Source of the DNA: Diadophis punctatus similis
Lineage: Eukaryota; Chordata; Lepidosauria; Squamata; Dipsadidae
NCBI GenBank assembly: GCA_023053685.1
Contig: JALIGW010000013.1
Location: forward strand, 18,064,501-18,128,500
Direction: 5' to 3'
Length of the DNA: 64,000 nt
The translations under genes were made by a program, and so were the position numbers. This document shows, piece by piece, positions 14,101 to 25,574 of the stretch (within the stretch, counting starts at the first letter, position 1; every line of letters begins with the position of its first letter). The notes beneath the pieces were generated by a model that saw only the letters and a program-made list of their open reading frames with translations, ran no database searches and had not been told where the DNA came from.

Positions 14101-14674
14101 TAATTAACAAAATATTTATTTCAGTAGAAAATAATAAAAGAATCCTTAGTAAACTACATCTTATCGGCTAAAGAAAAAATCACTTCTACCTTCGGCAGAA
14201 ATGGCGAAGAGAAAGGAAGGAGTTGACTTCAGGAATGCAGGCATGCGTAATAGAACATATCATACGTCTGCTTGACCATAAATACAAGAAACAGTAGAAA
14301 ACATAGAGATGCACAAACTGACAATATTCACATCGTGACACACCAAGCTAGAAACACTAATTTCAAGTAGATAGGGAAGTTCTCAGCTACTCACCACACA
14401 GCCAGATACTCAGCAACACAAGGAAAGCAGGATCATCTCTAGCCCACTGGTCTTTTGTTTGTTTCCTATACTGAAAATTTCTGTACACCTTCTGTGGTGA
14501 AGTGAACAGATACAACATCTGCCACACAGCAAACTCAAAGTCCATGTGACGAAAATGAAGGAGTCTTCTCAAGTATTTATAGCGCTTTGCACCAGCTGTG
14601 TGTCTTGCTGTTTCTCTAGTATTTAAAGATCCGTTGCCCTGATCTCGGGGATTAATTGATGTGGTAGGCAACAT
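11101..14674 (-). CDS. UNC50: UNC50, complete coding region (five coding exons)
   Basis: UNC-50 family multipass membrane protein of the Golgi/inner nuclear membrane, implicated in trafficking of nicotinic acetylcholine receptors and other cargo. Coding exons on the minus strand: 14395-14674, 12822-12942, 12029-12168, 11844-11945 and 11101-11237. All four introns are GT-AG and phases join to a 259-codon frame plus TAA, the length of the human protein. Landmarks are MLPTTSINPRDQGNG at the N terminus, ARHTAGAKRYKYLRRLL, WARDDPAFLVLLSIWLC, DYDVEWGYAFDVHLNAFYPL, and the terminus WNFTESLCVFYTYRVK. Several strongly hydrophobic segments fit the usual five or so membrane spans. The ATG at 14672-14674 lies four bases inside an exon whose acceptor (ctccctctttag) is clear, so a separate noncoding first exon must lie upstream. 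In-frame upstream codons are intronic. Converges on MGAT4A; head to head with COA5. Confidence 0.97.
11571..11745. mobile_element. Fragment of TACAGATAGTCCT-type TIR element
   Basis: 'acagatagtccttgacttatg' (quoted in part) matches the terminus of the family seen at 8048 and 15843. Only one end is recognisable. It lies in the last UNC50 intron. Confidence 0.5.
13399..13470 (+). repeat. Fragment of a dispersed squamate repeat
   Basis: Contains 'attggccaagtgtgattgga' followed by 'cacacaaggaatttgtcttt', the same unit as in the inverted pair at 19153-19580 in COA5 intron 1. Confidence 0.6.
13541..13745 (-). repeat. tRNA-derived SINE, minus strand
   Basis: On the minus strand 'ggtggttaaggcatcagact' gives the tRNA-like head, then 'gagaccgtgagttttaggca', then a 3' part ending in 'ataaagtggga'-like sequence. 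It lies in the UNC50 intron between coding exons 1 and 2. Confidence 0.7.
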
Positions 14675-15842
14675 CTTGCTAAAGAGGGAGGTAATAGCCA
14701 CAATTTTTAAAAAGAAGTATATCTGAGCTAAAACTTCAAAGCAGGCACCAGTTTCCCTGTTGAAATTATAAACCACCACCTCCCACTTCTAGATAGTAAA
14801 TCCTTGCTCTGTTTTATATAAGCATGTATTAGCTCCTGTTATTAAACAGTAGTAGTAGTAGAAAGCCAATCTGTTAAATATACTCAAAGTGTTAACATAC
14901 TTGATACAATTGCAAACATTATTTCTCAAAAGATTCCAAATGAAAAAGTCACAAACTAATGGGAAAATGTTCCACTTCATCCATTTGGCATCACTATTCT
15001 TGAATAAGCAGAGAGGTTAATATTAATACCTTGGCTAAGGTCATCATTTTATATGATTCTCTGGCTCTGGCAATGATGTGATTCAGTACAAAGAACTCAA
15101 TACATAAATAGCCATGAAAGAGTTTTACCTCTTTCTTGTAAGATTTTTGGTAGGAATAATGCTTGCTTAAAAAAAAAAACCCTGCTTCCAAGAAATTTGG
15201 GAGAATTTCAAGATCTATACAGCAAGCGTGGCAGAAATTTGCCATTCCAAAATATTGACAAGCAGAGAAAGCAACAATAAATTACTGGCAGTGATTTTTC
15301 TCTCTCATTGCCACTCCCCAAAGATTCATTCAGGTATCATAACAAGCCACAGCTACATGCATGAATCTCAGGCTTCTGCAAACTCCTCTTCCCCTCTTGT
15401 ACAAGAGAGTTATGTGGTTGATATAGTTCAGACCATTATCTTCTCGCACAGGCCAAATTAGGACAAATACATACTGACTTTGTGAAACACCTCTAAATGA
15501 TCCAAAGCTTTATTAATTCATAAGATCACTGAGTTGTACAAATGGAAAACAATATATCTGTAAATTATTTTTCTTTCCCGCGTAGTAGGGAAGACTGTGC
15601 TGCATGTATGAAGCATACTAGGAGACTGTAGAAAATGACAGCAAAGAGAGAAAGTTCTTAAATTATCTTTGACAAAAACAGGCAACAACTGAGCTTTTAT
15701 ACCTTTTGATCCAATGTAGTAAATCTCAAATGGCTAGAGAAGGTTTAGGGACAAGAAAACCATTCAGCAGACATAACTGTGGAAGAACAGAAATGAAAGT
15801 AAATCAGTATTGTAAAGGGAATGAAAAGCCAGTTGCAGAAAA

Positions 15843-16229
15843 TATAGGTAGTTCTCGACTTACAACCACAATTGAGCCCAAAAATTTATGTCGCATAGCG
15901 AGACACTTGTTGAGGTTTCTCCATTTTACTACCTTTCTTGCCACATTTGTTAAGTGAATCACTGTAGTTGTTAGTACTATGGTTATTAAGTTTATCTGGT
16001 TTCTCCATTGGCTTTTCTGGTCAGAAGGTCACAAAAGTTGATCACTTGACCCCGGGACACTGCAACTGTCATAAATTCGAGTCAGTTGCCAAGCATCTAA
16101 ATTTTGATCATGTGACCGCGGGGATGCTACAATAATCATGTGAAAAATGGTCATAGGTCATTGTATTCAGTGCTGTTGTAACTATGAACGGTCACTAAAC
16201 AAACTGTTGTAAGTTGAGGACTATCTGTA
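15843..16229. mobile_element. TIR DNA element (TACAGATAGTCCTCG ends), near full length
   Basis: The left end TATAGGTAGTTCTCGACTTA and the right end TAAGTTGAGGACTATCTGTA are clear inverted copies; the interior matches 8048-8445. It lies 27 bases left of the EAF1-carrying element, upstream of UNC50. Confidence 0.75.
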
Positions 16230-16256
16230 CATGTTTGCAAGGTTGTTTTTCTAAGG

Positions 16257-16924
16257 CAGTCCTTCTCAAATAGTGGGGCGCCCCCTGGGGGGGCTCGGAG
16301 TGATGCCAGAGGGGGCGCGTGTGACCCCAGGGAACATGTGTGGTCCCTCTCAATCGATTCCCCCGGACGGGGAGTGTTTTCCCAGTTGCACGCTGCTCCG
16401 AGCCCGGAAGAGAAGGCGGCCAGGCGGGGCGGGGCGGCTGCGTGGGTTCTTGTTGTTCTCGGCGGGCGTCGTGGTAGCCATGAACGGCATGGTGAACCTG
16501 CTGCTGGACAAGGAGGAGCATCCTCTGCAGCTGGGCGAAAGCTTCGAACGGCACCCTAAAGCCTCCTTCCACACCATTTGCTGTGAGTGCCCAGCAGAGG
16601 CGGCGCTTATGGGCCAGGCCGCCGACCCCAAAACATTGGCTTGATTAAGCTGGCCTGGCCCCGTGTCAAAAGAGGGCCCTAACCACGGTAGCCTATGCCT
16701 GCCTAATCAAAAACAGGCTCCACTGAGTTCAGTGTGACTTACTCCCAGGTAAGTGGGTAGAGCAGCCTTCCCCAGCCAATAGTTTGCTTGCAGCTTATAA
16801 TAAGTAAAATAATAAATATTAACACTAAAATTCCATTGGGGCCCAGATCGGAGAGTTGGGGGGGGGGGAGAAATGTTTACTTCTTCCTAGGGGGGGCATA
16901 ACAGAAAATAATTGAGAAGCACTG
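16257..16924 (+). mobile_element. hAT-like element carrying an EAF1-like first exon
   Basis: The ends CAGTCCTTCTCAAAT and ATTGAGAAGCACTG form inverted repeats in the hAT style (CAGTG.TTCTCAA). The interior is CpG-rich, unlike the AT-rich flanks, and includes G-runs near 16278 and 16860. The adjacent 8-mers (TTCTAAGG and TTGTGCTT) do not match, so no target-site duplication is preserved. The cargo is annotated separately. Confidence 0.65.
16480..16582 (+). pseudogene. EAF1: EAF1-like first coding exon captured inside a DNA transposon
   Basis: Translation from the ATG gives [20 protein letters not shown], then [14 protein letters not shown]. This follows the start of EAF1 (ELL-associated factor 1, a transcription elongation cofactor): MNG start, a D-[RK]-EEH motif, LGESFE and ASFHTI. 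EAF2 fits less well. The exon ends with a split codon followed at once by GTGAGT (16583-16588), the expected exon/intron boundary, so the copy came from genomic DNA rather than mRNA. GC-rich sequence before the ATG could be the donor gene's 5' UTR and promoter. No second EAF1 exon is present, so it cannot make EAF1. Confidence 0.75.
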
Positions 16925-17484
16925 TTGTGCTTGCTGTGTCTTTGCTGCTAAAGTTTGAAGGGGAAGAATGAAGGTAAAAGTAATCAAGAACAGGAATTAG
17001 GCAATGAAAGAAGTTCCTAGAAGAAGAAACCCCAAAATCAAACCTGGAAGAAAGCACCAGCCAAATACTTTAGCACTCTTGTCAAGAAAATTATATGGGC
17101 ATAGAATAGATCAAACATTTAGCTAATCTAAGTTAAATCTCAACAATTAGGACAATGCCAGCAACAGCCTATGGAACAGACTACAAAACATACAGATTAA
17201 ATTCAGAAAGTTAAAGAGCAGGCAAGCCAGTAATATTTGTTCTGCAGGATAGAGCATAAAACCAGCGCATAAAAAGAGACATTACAATTAACTTATAAAA
17301 GGGGAACCCAATACCCTATAGGAAGAGACAGAGGCATTCTGAAAATAGAAGCAAAAAAAAAATATTCCTAAAAAAAAGATATAAGCGGCTTTGGCTTCAA
17401 GAACAGATAAAGAGGGGCCAGTGTCTGTTGAAGAAATAAAGAGAATATTAATCCTAGAGAGGAAAACCATGACAGATTCAGAAA

Positions 17485-17745
17485 AGCTCATAGAATAAAA
17501 ACAGGCAACTGCATTTCTGCAAGGACAAAAAAAAATTAGAGTTGGTCGTTTTGTCTGCGATGGTTTTGTCTGCGATGGTGCTCGACAAATTGAAGGGAAC
17601 AGAGGAAGTAGGAAACAAAAGAAGCTCATAGAATAAAAACAGGCAACTGCATTTCTGCAAGGACAAAAAAAAATTAGAGTTGGTCGTTTTGTCTGCGATG
17701 GTGCTCGACAAATTGAAGGGAACAGAGGAAGTAGGAAACAAAACA
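17485..17745. repeat. Two-copy tandem duplication, 138-bp unit
   Basis: The unit starting 'agctcatagaataaaaacag' at 17485 recurs at 17623. The second copy lacks one of two adjacent 15-bp 'ttttgtctgcgatgg' units. It lies upstream of UNC50, next to the shared promoter. The open frames across it arise from the duplication. Confidence 0.9.
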
Positions 17746-17879
17746 CCGGTGGACAAAATCGGGAATACCGTCGGGATATCCCTGGAGGAGACGATGTGAT
17801 GGGAGGCTTATTCGCCTGTTTTGATTCTCTGGATTCGGGCACTTCAGTTAGACAGATGAGAATTATTTGACAAGCTATC

Positions 17880-18923
17880 GGTTTACAGTAGCCGGAGGCC
17901 GACTCGGAGAGCAGCGGGAAGGGAGAAGGGGGGGGGGGGAAGGCCGCAGGTACCTTTTAAGGCAGGAACGATCGAGGCGGCAGAAAACGCGGACTAAAAG
18001 CTTGCAGACGAAGAAGGGAGAAAAAGGGGGCGTGGCTCTGTTCGGATCCCCACCGTTCCAGAACCCCCGGAACGTTCCAACCACTTTCACCTTTCGCGAG
18101 CGGTGACTGCCCACCCCGCCTCTTCTCGTCTGGTCGCTGCCGCGGGGACGGGGGGGACACTAAAGACGCTCCCCAGAGGAAAACACCCCCACCCCACAAA
18201 TTCTGCTTGTCTGCCTCCCCCCACCACTCCAGACCCTAAGTTGCTGACCCTTCCGTAACTTCCAGCCTCCAGTACCAAAGCGCATGCGCACGCAAGAGGC
18301 ACAGGCTGACAGCGGGACGTTGGCTCGGCCACGGAGTCCGGCGGGTAATCTTTTAAGCGCAGGATGATGACGTACACGGACTTTTAAAAAATGTAGAAGG
18401 GTCAGTCACTGAACAGGAATATGTTATAGTGGGTTACGTTGCAAGTTTCTTTTTAATTTGTCTCAATACTATAAATAGATTCTGCTAGGTTTTTTTATGC
18501 TGATTCTCCAATGTTAAAACCGACTTACCATTGTATTTTTATTTAAAACGTGCATTTAATTCAACCTCACTATTCCCTTTCGAAGTAAGCAATATTGGGC
18601 AAAATAAATATTCATATATTTTTATAATTAAAGCATTTAACGTAATATGAGGAAAGAGTTTCGAGCTGCAAAAATCGACGGATATTAGATTGCGGAGCGT
18701 TGTCTCGCCCACGGGAGCGGGAGAGGCACGTTAAGCATAGCTTCCCATTGAAAAACGAAGCTCCCCACGTAAACAAGGCGCCTTTTCTATCCTTTTCGTA
18801 ACTCCAGGAATAGGTGAAAGGTGAGCGAAAGATGGTAGCTCTCGGGAAGCGTAGTTCTTGCGGCTGAGGAAGTTGCGGAGCCTTGGGTGACGGACGCCGA
18901 AAAAGCCAGAACGCCTCGCCGCC
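17880..18923. promoter_or_regulatory. Bidirectional CpG-rich promoter region, UNC50 / COA5
   Basis: CpG- and GC-rich stretches (17890-18370 and 18690-18950) lie between the divergent UNC50 and COA5 starts, separated by an AT-rich gap near 18420-18650. The UNC50 noncoding first exon should lie here but I could not fix its donor. Contains an NRF-1-like palindrome (18280-18290) and a CRE-like TGACGTACA near 18367. Confidence 0.65.
18280..18290. promoter_or_regulatory. NRF-1-like site GCGCATGCGCA
   Basis: A perfect core of the NRF-1 palindrome in the UNC50/COA5 promoter region. NRF-1 drives many nuclear genes for mitochondrial proteins, which suits COA5. Binding is inferred from sequence only. 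Confidence 0.55.
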
Positions 18924-21900
18924 ATGCCGAAATACTACGAAGGGAAAGAGGTGGACAGGCGGGCGTGCTCCGGGATACGCGAGGATCTGAAGTCCTGCCT
19001 GCTGGAGTGTCCCTGCGTCATCAAGGTAGCTGGGAGGCTGCGGGGAGATGGAGCTCGAGGCGTCGCTTGGGCCCTTCGACGGCGGGGCGGCTGAGGAAAT
19101 GGGGCGGCGGGGTAGAGAAAGGCTCTCTGGGCATTGGGATTGTTTCCTGATTGCTTATTTGTACCCTATGACAATAATTAAGTGTTGTACATCATGATTC
19201 TTGACAAATGTATCTTTTCTTTTATGTACACTGAGAGCATATGCACCAAAGACAAATTCCTTCTGTGTCCAATCACACTTGGCCAATAAAAGAATTCTAT
19301 TCTGTTCTGTTCTATTCCGTTGTCCCAAAGATGCTTTTTTCAAAAGGCAATTGGACTTTCAATTGCTTTCTTGGAAGACGTTTCGCTTCACATCTAAGCA
19401 GCTTCTTCCGTTCTGACCGAATGGTGGGAAATAGAATAGAATTCTTTATTGGCCGTGTGATTGGACACACAAGGAATTTGTCTTTGGTGCATATGCTCTC
19501 AGTGTACATAAAAGAAAAGATACATTTGTCAAGAATCATGAGGTACAACACTTAATGATTGTCATAGGGTACAAATAAGCAATCAGGAAACAATATCAAT
19601 ATAAATTGTAAGGATACAAGCAACAAGTTACAGTCATAAGTGGGAGGAGATGGGTGATAGGAATGATGAGAAGACTAATAGTAATAGTAATGCAGCCTTA
19701 GTGAATACGGTAGTTTGACAGTGGTGAGGGAATTATTTGTTTAGCAGAGTGATGGCGTTTGGGGGAAAAACTCTTCTTGTGTCTAGTTTTCTTGGTGGAC
19801 AGATGTATACTCTGTCCACCAAGATGTAAACGGACAGATGTATACTCCTTGCAAGTCATCTGGTAGTTAGCACTGCCTCTTGAAAGTCCAGTTGCCTTTT
19901 GAAAAAGCAACTTTGGGATAACCACCACCTGGATGACTGAGACTCTCCCATAAGGCATCACATTCCGTTCTTTTCCAAAAGAAGAGGAGCCAGCCTGGAC
20001 GGGTGACTTGACTGAAAGGCTGCCGGCTTCCTTAGAGGGCCATCCCGCCAAATAAAAGTATTGGCTTCGGCATTAAAAAAAGTAGCCTTTTTTATCAAGA
20101 GGGCGAGTGCTTTCATGGCAGAGATGAAGGAGTTTCTTTCCGGGAGTGTTTGGCTCCTAGTCATCCGGATTTGCTGCTATCATTGTTATACATTATTACA
20201 CAACAATGAGAAATTTGGATTTGAATCAACCCTTTTCCATGACAACATCTATATTACCCTAGTGCAGTGCATGTTCTTCTTAGCAAAACCTTGACCTTTG
20301 CAGAAATTACAGTTGATTATATCTTATAAGAAGAAAAGTCATTTTCAAGTATTGATTCTTAATAACCTATTGCAGTTTATTTTAATTTTTTCATGTGTTT
20401 AGTTTTATAGTTTCAATATGGTTTTTTATCTGTTGCTTTAACTTTTGATTGGGAGCTGTCCAGAGTTGGTTAGAAGATGGGTGGTTATATAAATGTTTTA
20501 AATAAATATTTTAAGATATTCATGTGAAATTTAGGAGAAGAGAAACATTTTGTGTGAAATTTTAACTTTAATACAAACAGCTCTTTTCTTGTGTGTTAGA
20601 CATACATACATTGCTTTTCATTTCCATCTTACAGCTAATATGTACCGTACTAATTTGCTTACACTGCTCTTCCTGAAAGGGGTCTCCTTCCTACTTTGTT
20701 TTTAAGTGTAATGTGTAATCCCTTCTGATAAGGCTATTGGCTGCATATATGAAGAGAAATATTAAACTCAGTAAATTTTGAACAGCATTTCTGATATGAG
20801 TGTAACAAGTTATTTCAGCTAGAGAGCTTTTGTTTTTAAAAGGTGCATGCATACACTTTATGAGGATCTACAGTAAAAAAGTATGCAGTGATTTTGTTTG
20901 ATAATGTACCTTATAAAACCATAAGAAAACATGGAAAGAAGACTGTCTACTAAAATAATGTCTTTTTTGTCCTCTCAATTAAAAAAAAATGAGATAAACA
21001 TAGATAAAACAGTCTTCCTTGACCAAGGTCACTTTTAGAATGGTACAATATGTTATGAATACAAATAAAAATATAAATAGCTGCTTCAGTGATTGACCAA
21101 TCACAAAACATTTATTTACTAGAGAACAATCACCTGCCCAAGTACCTTCATGTTCTCAGTGGGTCAAAGGAATTGCTGGAAATAAATATGACTCTAAAAG
21201 TGGGACCATACTTTGCATCATGCAATGTTTATATAAGTTTTCTTGTTAAAAGAAACTTTAAAAGAGCATTAAATAGATCTGGTGTGTAGTAAAATAAGTG
21301 TTTGGCAGCACATTATGACAAGGTGTGTATTTATTGCCGATTGCTGAATGGGAGCAAAGAATTTTAATATTTTAAAGATTCAATATGAATCCAATACAGA
21401 GTGCCCATATGAAAAAGCCCAGCCTCGAGAATGGTTTTGGAAATATAAGTCCAGCCAGCTTTTGTTAATATCAAACCTGGAAACTATTGGGGTAGTCCTT
21501 CATAATTTTAGGTCTATTCTGAGTCCTTCGGGAGTTGGGCGGCATATAAGAACACCATAATAAATAAATAAATAAATAAATATTCTTGTGTAACTTGTTC
21601 TCTGGGCCTTCTACAATCATCTTGAGGAAGGGTATATGAAGACAGTTTTGTTCTTCTTGCAATGGTTTTTTTATTTTTTAGCAAGTTTTACTTTTTGGTC
21701 ATTCTTTGCTGTTGCTTGTATTGGAAAAATTGTTGTGAAAGATTATGTATATAATATAAATTTTTGCTAACACCTAAATGAATATATTGAATCTTTTATC
21801 TGGGGATCTTTTATATCAGGAAGGGAAGAGCGCCAAACAATGCTTGAAGGAAGGACATTGCAGAGGTTTGCTAATTTCCATGTTTGAATGCAGAAGATCA

Positions 21901-24061
21901 TTGGTAAGTTTGTAAGTGGAACCCCTTGAGAAAAAATGCAAAAATGTGAGAGGCTGCTGCTGAGCTTGCTTTTTTGATTTACATAAATCACTATCTCCTC
22001 TCTGCAAAGTGGGATGCAGACAAAATATGTATATTTCATCAGATTAAGGTGATTATTTGTTCAAGATCTTTTCCTGTTTTGAATTGCATCCTGCTAATTT
22101 TATTCTCTGTAACTCAGTGGAAGTCATTAGAAGCTCAGCCCATCCCTGGGTATGTGAGTGGAGTCACACACTACTGTCTTAGGAAGAAAAAAAAAGAGAA
22201 ACCTCTATTGCTTGTTAATAAACGTGTTTGCTGGGTTCAATTCAAGGTATTGGTCATCACCTTTAAAGCCCTTTATGCATGGAGCCAGGATATCTGAGGA
22301 ACCGTATCACCCCGATGAGACTAGCCCACCCCACTGGTTCCAGCAGAAAGGGCCTACTTCGGATCCCATCTGTCAAAGACCCCAGTTGGTGGGATCCAGG
22401 AGAAGAGCCTCTGGAATATTCTGTTGGAAGTGAGGTCCGCCTCCCACACATCTGGCCTTCCAGAAGAGTCTGAAAACTTGGCTCTGCTGCTTAGCCTGGG
22501 GCCTATTATATTGGAGGTGGCTGAGTGGGTAGAGAAGATTTCCACCCCCAGACGTTCACTATGGAATATAAAGCCATCAGTACAGGCAACTTTCTTAGTT
22601 TTTCAGCCTGTTTTTATTTACAGTAGTGGCCAAAATTGTGGAAACCTTTTGGGGAAAGTATTTTCTAAAACTAGTTAATAACACCACTTTTTGGGGGGAG
22701 TAGTGCCATAAAATTATATATCAATGGAAAGATAATTTAATCAAGAGTGTAATGCAATAACTTTTATGAAGGATTTGCTATTAGAATAGCAGTTACAAAG
22801 AAGAAAAGTGAAACGAGATATACAAAAATTATCACCATAGAAAAAATGAGACATACAAAAATTATCATCATGTCTGTTAATTCTTAGTTGGGTAACATTT
22901 AGCATGAATTACGGCCTTACAACGTCTTCCCATGGAGTGAACCAAGTCTTTTAGTTCTGCAGCTGTTATAATGTAAAACCAAGATTGAATGATTGCTTCT
23001 ATTAACTGGGTTTTATTGCTGGGTCGCTTCTGACTAACAAGTTTCTTTAGTTGGCTCCTTAGATTTTCAATTGGGTTAAGGTCTGTACTATTCCCAGGCC
23101 ATTCCAGCAGTGGAATATAATTATCTTGAAACTCCAAAAAAAAGTGGTGTTATTAGCCATCAAACCTCAAAAATACACTTTTCCCAAAAGGTTTCCACAA
23201 TTTTGGCCACCCTTGTATTTAATAAGCTTATATTGTTATCAAACACATATACATGATTTTGAGCAACTAACTATTAAAACAAAATAAATACAAGATGAAA
23301 CAGCCAAAATTTAAAAACAACATAATAACACAAAAATAGCTGCAGAGAACATGACTATTATGTTTGCTTATCAATCATGTAATATACAATGATATATTGT
23401 AACTGAAATGATATATGACATTCTTAATCAACAATAGTTTTAGAAATCCCAAATAAAGCAAAGACAGGAATATATCAAGTGGGTTCTAAAAAAAAGTGCA
23501 TTTATTTATTTTTGAGCTTACAAGACTGATTCAAGATAGTAATATTTATTTTTTACATCCTGGCAACCTGGACAACATAGATTTAATATTGTTTCTCCAT
23601 ATGAATCCCAACACTCACTAAGAACTTGAAGTCAGACTGTGTTTTAATTCTATAACATAAAATTCTGAAAAAAATACTGTAGAAGTTCCAGTGAATTATG
23701 CATGGATGTGAAGACATTGCAAGCACGACTTTCCCAAAAAGCTATTCAAATTTAAATAGCTTTAAGTGCTTATTGTATAACTGCTGAACATATTGCTTTT
23801 GTTGGCATTTTTAAAAATGTTGAATTTACTTTTAATCTAAACTATTGTAAACTCAGTAAAAAAAAATTAAATAGTTACCCATTTAGAATTCCTTCCATGA
23901 AATGCTAAATATTGCCATATTTTCTTATAAGCTTCCTAAAATAAAACAACTAGTTATATAAAGTTTTATATAATAAAAAGTTAGTAGTTTTTACTTATAT
24001 TTATTTTTCTCCTTTAAAGTTGGATAACAGAACAAGATTCAGAGGAATAAAAGGATATTGA
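18924..24061 (+). CDS. COA5: COA5, complete coding region (three exons)
   Basis: Cytochrome c oxidase assembly factor 5 is a small mitochondrial intermembrane-space protein needed for complex IV biogenesis. Exons 18924-19025, 21820-21903 and 24020-24061, all with GT-AG introns in phase 0, give 75 codons plus TGA; the human protein has 74. The start MPKYYEGKEVDRRACSG follows a good Kozak context (gccATGc). Paired cysteines C15-X9-C25 and C48-X9-C58 form the twin CX9C signature; C29, C31 and C42 are extra. The C terminus is LDNRTRFRGIKGY. Intron 1 (2.8 kb) holds an inverted dispersed repeat and intron 2 (2.1 kb) a broken Tc1 element. No signal peptide, as expected for a Mia40-type import substrate. 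Confidence 0.97.
19153..19580. repeat. Inverted pair of a dispersed squamate repeat in COA5 intron 1
   Basis: The arm at about 19153-19310 ('...gcatatgcaccaaagacaaa...ttggccaataaa') is repeated in reverse complement at 19433-19580, separated by about 120 bases. The plus-oriented copy continues to about 19860 ('gaattatttgtttagcagag'). Confidence 0.85.
21525..21583 (+). repeat. 3' tail of a LINE/SINE family (AAAT)n
   Basis: 'gagttgggcggcatataaga' is followed by (AATA)n. The same tail occurs at 31690-31800. It marks the 3' end of an abundant squamate retroelement. Confidence 0.6.
22205..22560 (+). repeat. Interspersed retroelement fragment in COA5 intron 2
   Basis: GC-richer sequence with the recurrent reptile phrase 'ggtattggtcatcaccttta' followed by 'aagccctttatgcatgg' and 'gggatccaggagaagagcct'. 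Reads like a decayed interspersed repeat; no intact frame. Confidence 0.5.
22621..23215 (-). mobile_element. Internally deleted Tc1-like transposon
   Basis: Long inverted ends (CAGTAGTGGCCAAAATTGTG on the left, matched in reverse at 23180-23215) are flanked by TA (22619-22620 and 23216-23217). A second inverted block, AATAACACCACTTTTT, lies near 22678 and again in reverse near 23150. The 595-bp element keeps only the 3' part of its transposase frame. Confidence 0.9.
22877..23137 (-). pseudogene. Tc1/mariner transposase, C-terminal remnant
   Basis: An 87-codon frame carries the typical Tc1 C-terminal block WPGNSTDLNPIENL, with the final catalytic glutamate in NPIEN, followed by LVSQKRPSNKTQLIEAII and HSMGRRCKAVI. 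The N-terminal helix-turn-helix domains and the first two catalytic aspartates are absent, so it is inactive. Confidence 0.9.
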
Positions 24062-24236
24062 AGCTGCATTTTAAGAAGCAATCTTGGGGATATTTTTGGC
24101 AGATTAAAAGACCAGAATTCTCTGGGTTTCTTTTGAAGCTATTCCTTGGATGTGATATCATGAAATGATTGGCACTGAATATCAGAGGTACTGAATTGAA
24201 AATCAAGTCTGGCAGTTTTGTGGCTATCATATTGTA

Positions 24237-24242
24237 AATAAA
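24237..24242 (+). terminator. COA5: COA5 polyadenylation signal
   Basis: AATAAA about 175 bases after the COA5 stop codon; gives a short 3' UTR. Confidence 0.6.
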
Positions 24243-24951
24243 ATCTTTAATTTCAATTGACCTGGGTATTATTTTTCTAGGAACTGAATTATTGTGTAGG
24301 TTGATTCATTTTATAATATTAATGTTTCAATATGTAATATTATTGTACTTTTAGTCTTTCAGCAAGTGCTCCGCAAAAATGCCAAATTAAGTAGACAGCT
24401 TATTCTCATAAGGAAGTATTGCTCTAGTTCTGGAAAAGATATACAAGTGTGGAGTCATATAGTATCATGTAAGCTGGTATTCACTGAAGTAGATAAATGT
24501 ATTTACTACAAACATTTGTGAATATCCAGTTGCAGCAAATGAGGTGGAACTCATTTTCTGCAAACACTGCAATTTCAGAAAACAAGCTGTAAAACTCAAT
24601 TGAAAATGGTTAAAATTTGTGGCCTTCAGCTGGAAATGTTTAAAGCTATGGTGCCAACACATCTTAAGGATAGCAGACTGGAAAAGGCTAGCTGGTTTTA
24701 CTTTTTCTCCAAAACATATTGCTGCTTATTAGAATGAATATTCTACAGCAATATTCTTCCTGCGCTCCATCATTTTGCTATTTATACCTAAACCTCTAAT
24801 CACTTTTTATATGTGATTTCTGTTATGAAATTACAGGCAATCAACTATGGTAGAAATTGACAACACATTACTCACAACTATTAAGGTATCTGTTGTGTTT
24901 TCCAAGAAGTGCCTATGCTTCTCCAATAAAATTTTGGGTATCACTCTAGTG

Positions 24952-25574
24952 CAATGATGGCGAAACTTTTTCTTGTCATATGCCGAAAGCGCGTGTGCAT
25001 GGCGGCACCCATAATGTGCTGCACATGCGTGCATGCCCCCCACGCCCTGTGCATGCGCACACGACCCCCCCAACGCTCCCCCTGCCACCTGCGCATGTGA
25101 CCACTCCACCCATTTTGGGCCTAGCACGCCTCCCTGCAGCCTCCTGGGACCAAAAACTGGCCGTGGGGGGGGGCGCCACCCCCCATGCCCCGTTTTGGGC
25201 CTAGCAGGCCTCCTTACTCTTACAGGTGTAATGTGTGCCTTGTATGCAGCTTTATTCCTCTTTAGCATTCATCCATTGTTTTGTGATGCATTTCCTGCCT
25301 CTCTAGGATTTACCTCTATTTGTTCCTGTGAACCACTTCCTGTTCCCGTTGTATATATGTATTTATATTCTCGATGGCTTGTATAGCGTTTTAACTGCAT
25401 TTTGATTAAAACTACTTGAAACACCTGGAGCCTCCTGCGACCAAAAATGCCCCCGAGTGTGCCCTGCACATGCGTGTGCCCCTACCCCTGCGTCTCCTGC
25501 GCATGTGCCCACCCCCCATCCCGAAAACCAGCTAGCTGGCGAGAGGCACGTGTGCCATAGGTTCGTCATCACGG
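24952..25574. mobile_element. hAT-like element, CAGTGATGGCGAACC family, copy a
   Basis: The ends CAATGATGGCGAAAC and GTTCGTCATCACGG are inverted copies. Flanked by exact 8-bp CTCTAGTG (24944-24951 and 25575-25582). The interior is CpG/GC-rich, with an AT-richer block at about 25215-25430 that may be a nested insertion. Lacks transposase. Confidence 0.88.

Noticed and set aside
14675..14779. Upstream in-frame extension of UNC50 beyond MLPTTS
   Set aside because: A clear polypyrimidine tract and AG acceptor lie four bases before the ATG, so the extension is intron.
16273..16644. A real EAF1 gene or promoter at this place
   Set aside because: Only the first exon is present, inside transposon-type inverted ends, with no second exon before the UNC50/COA5 promoter.
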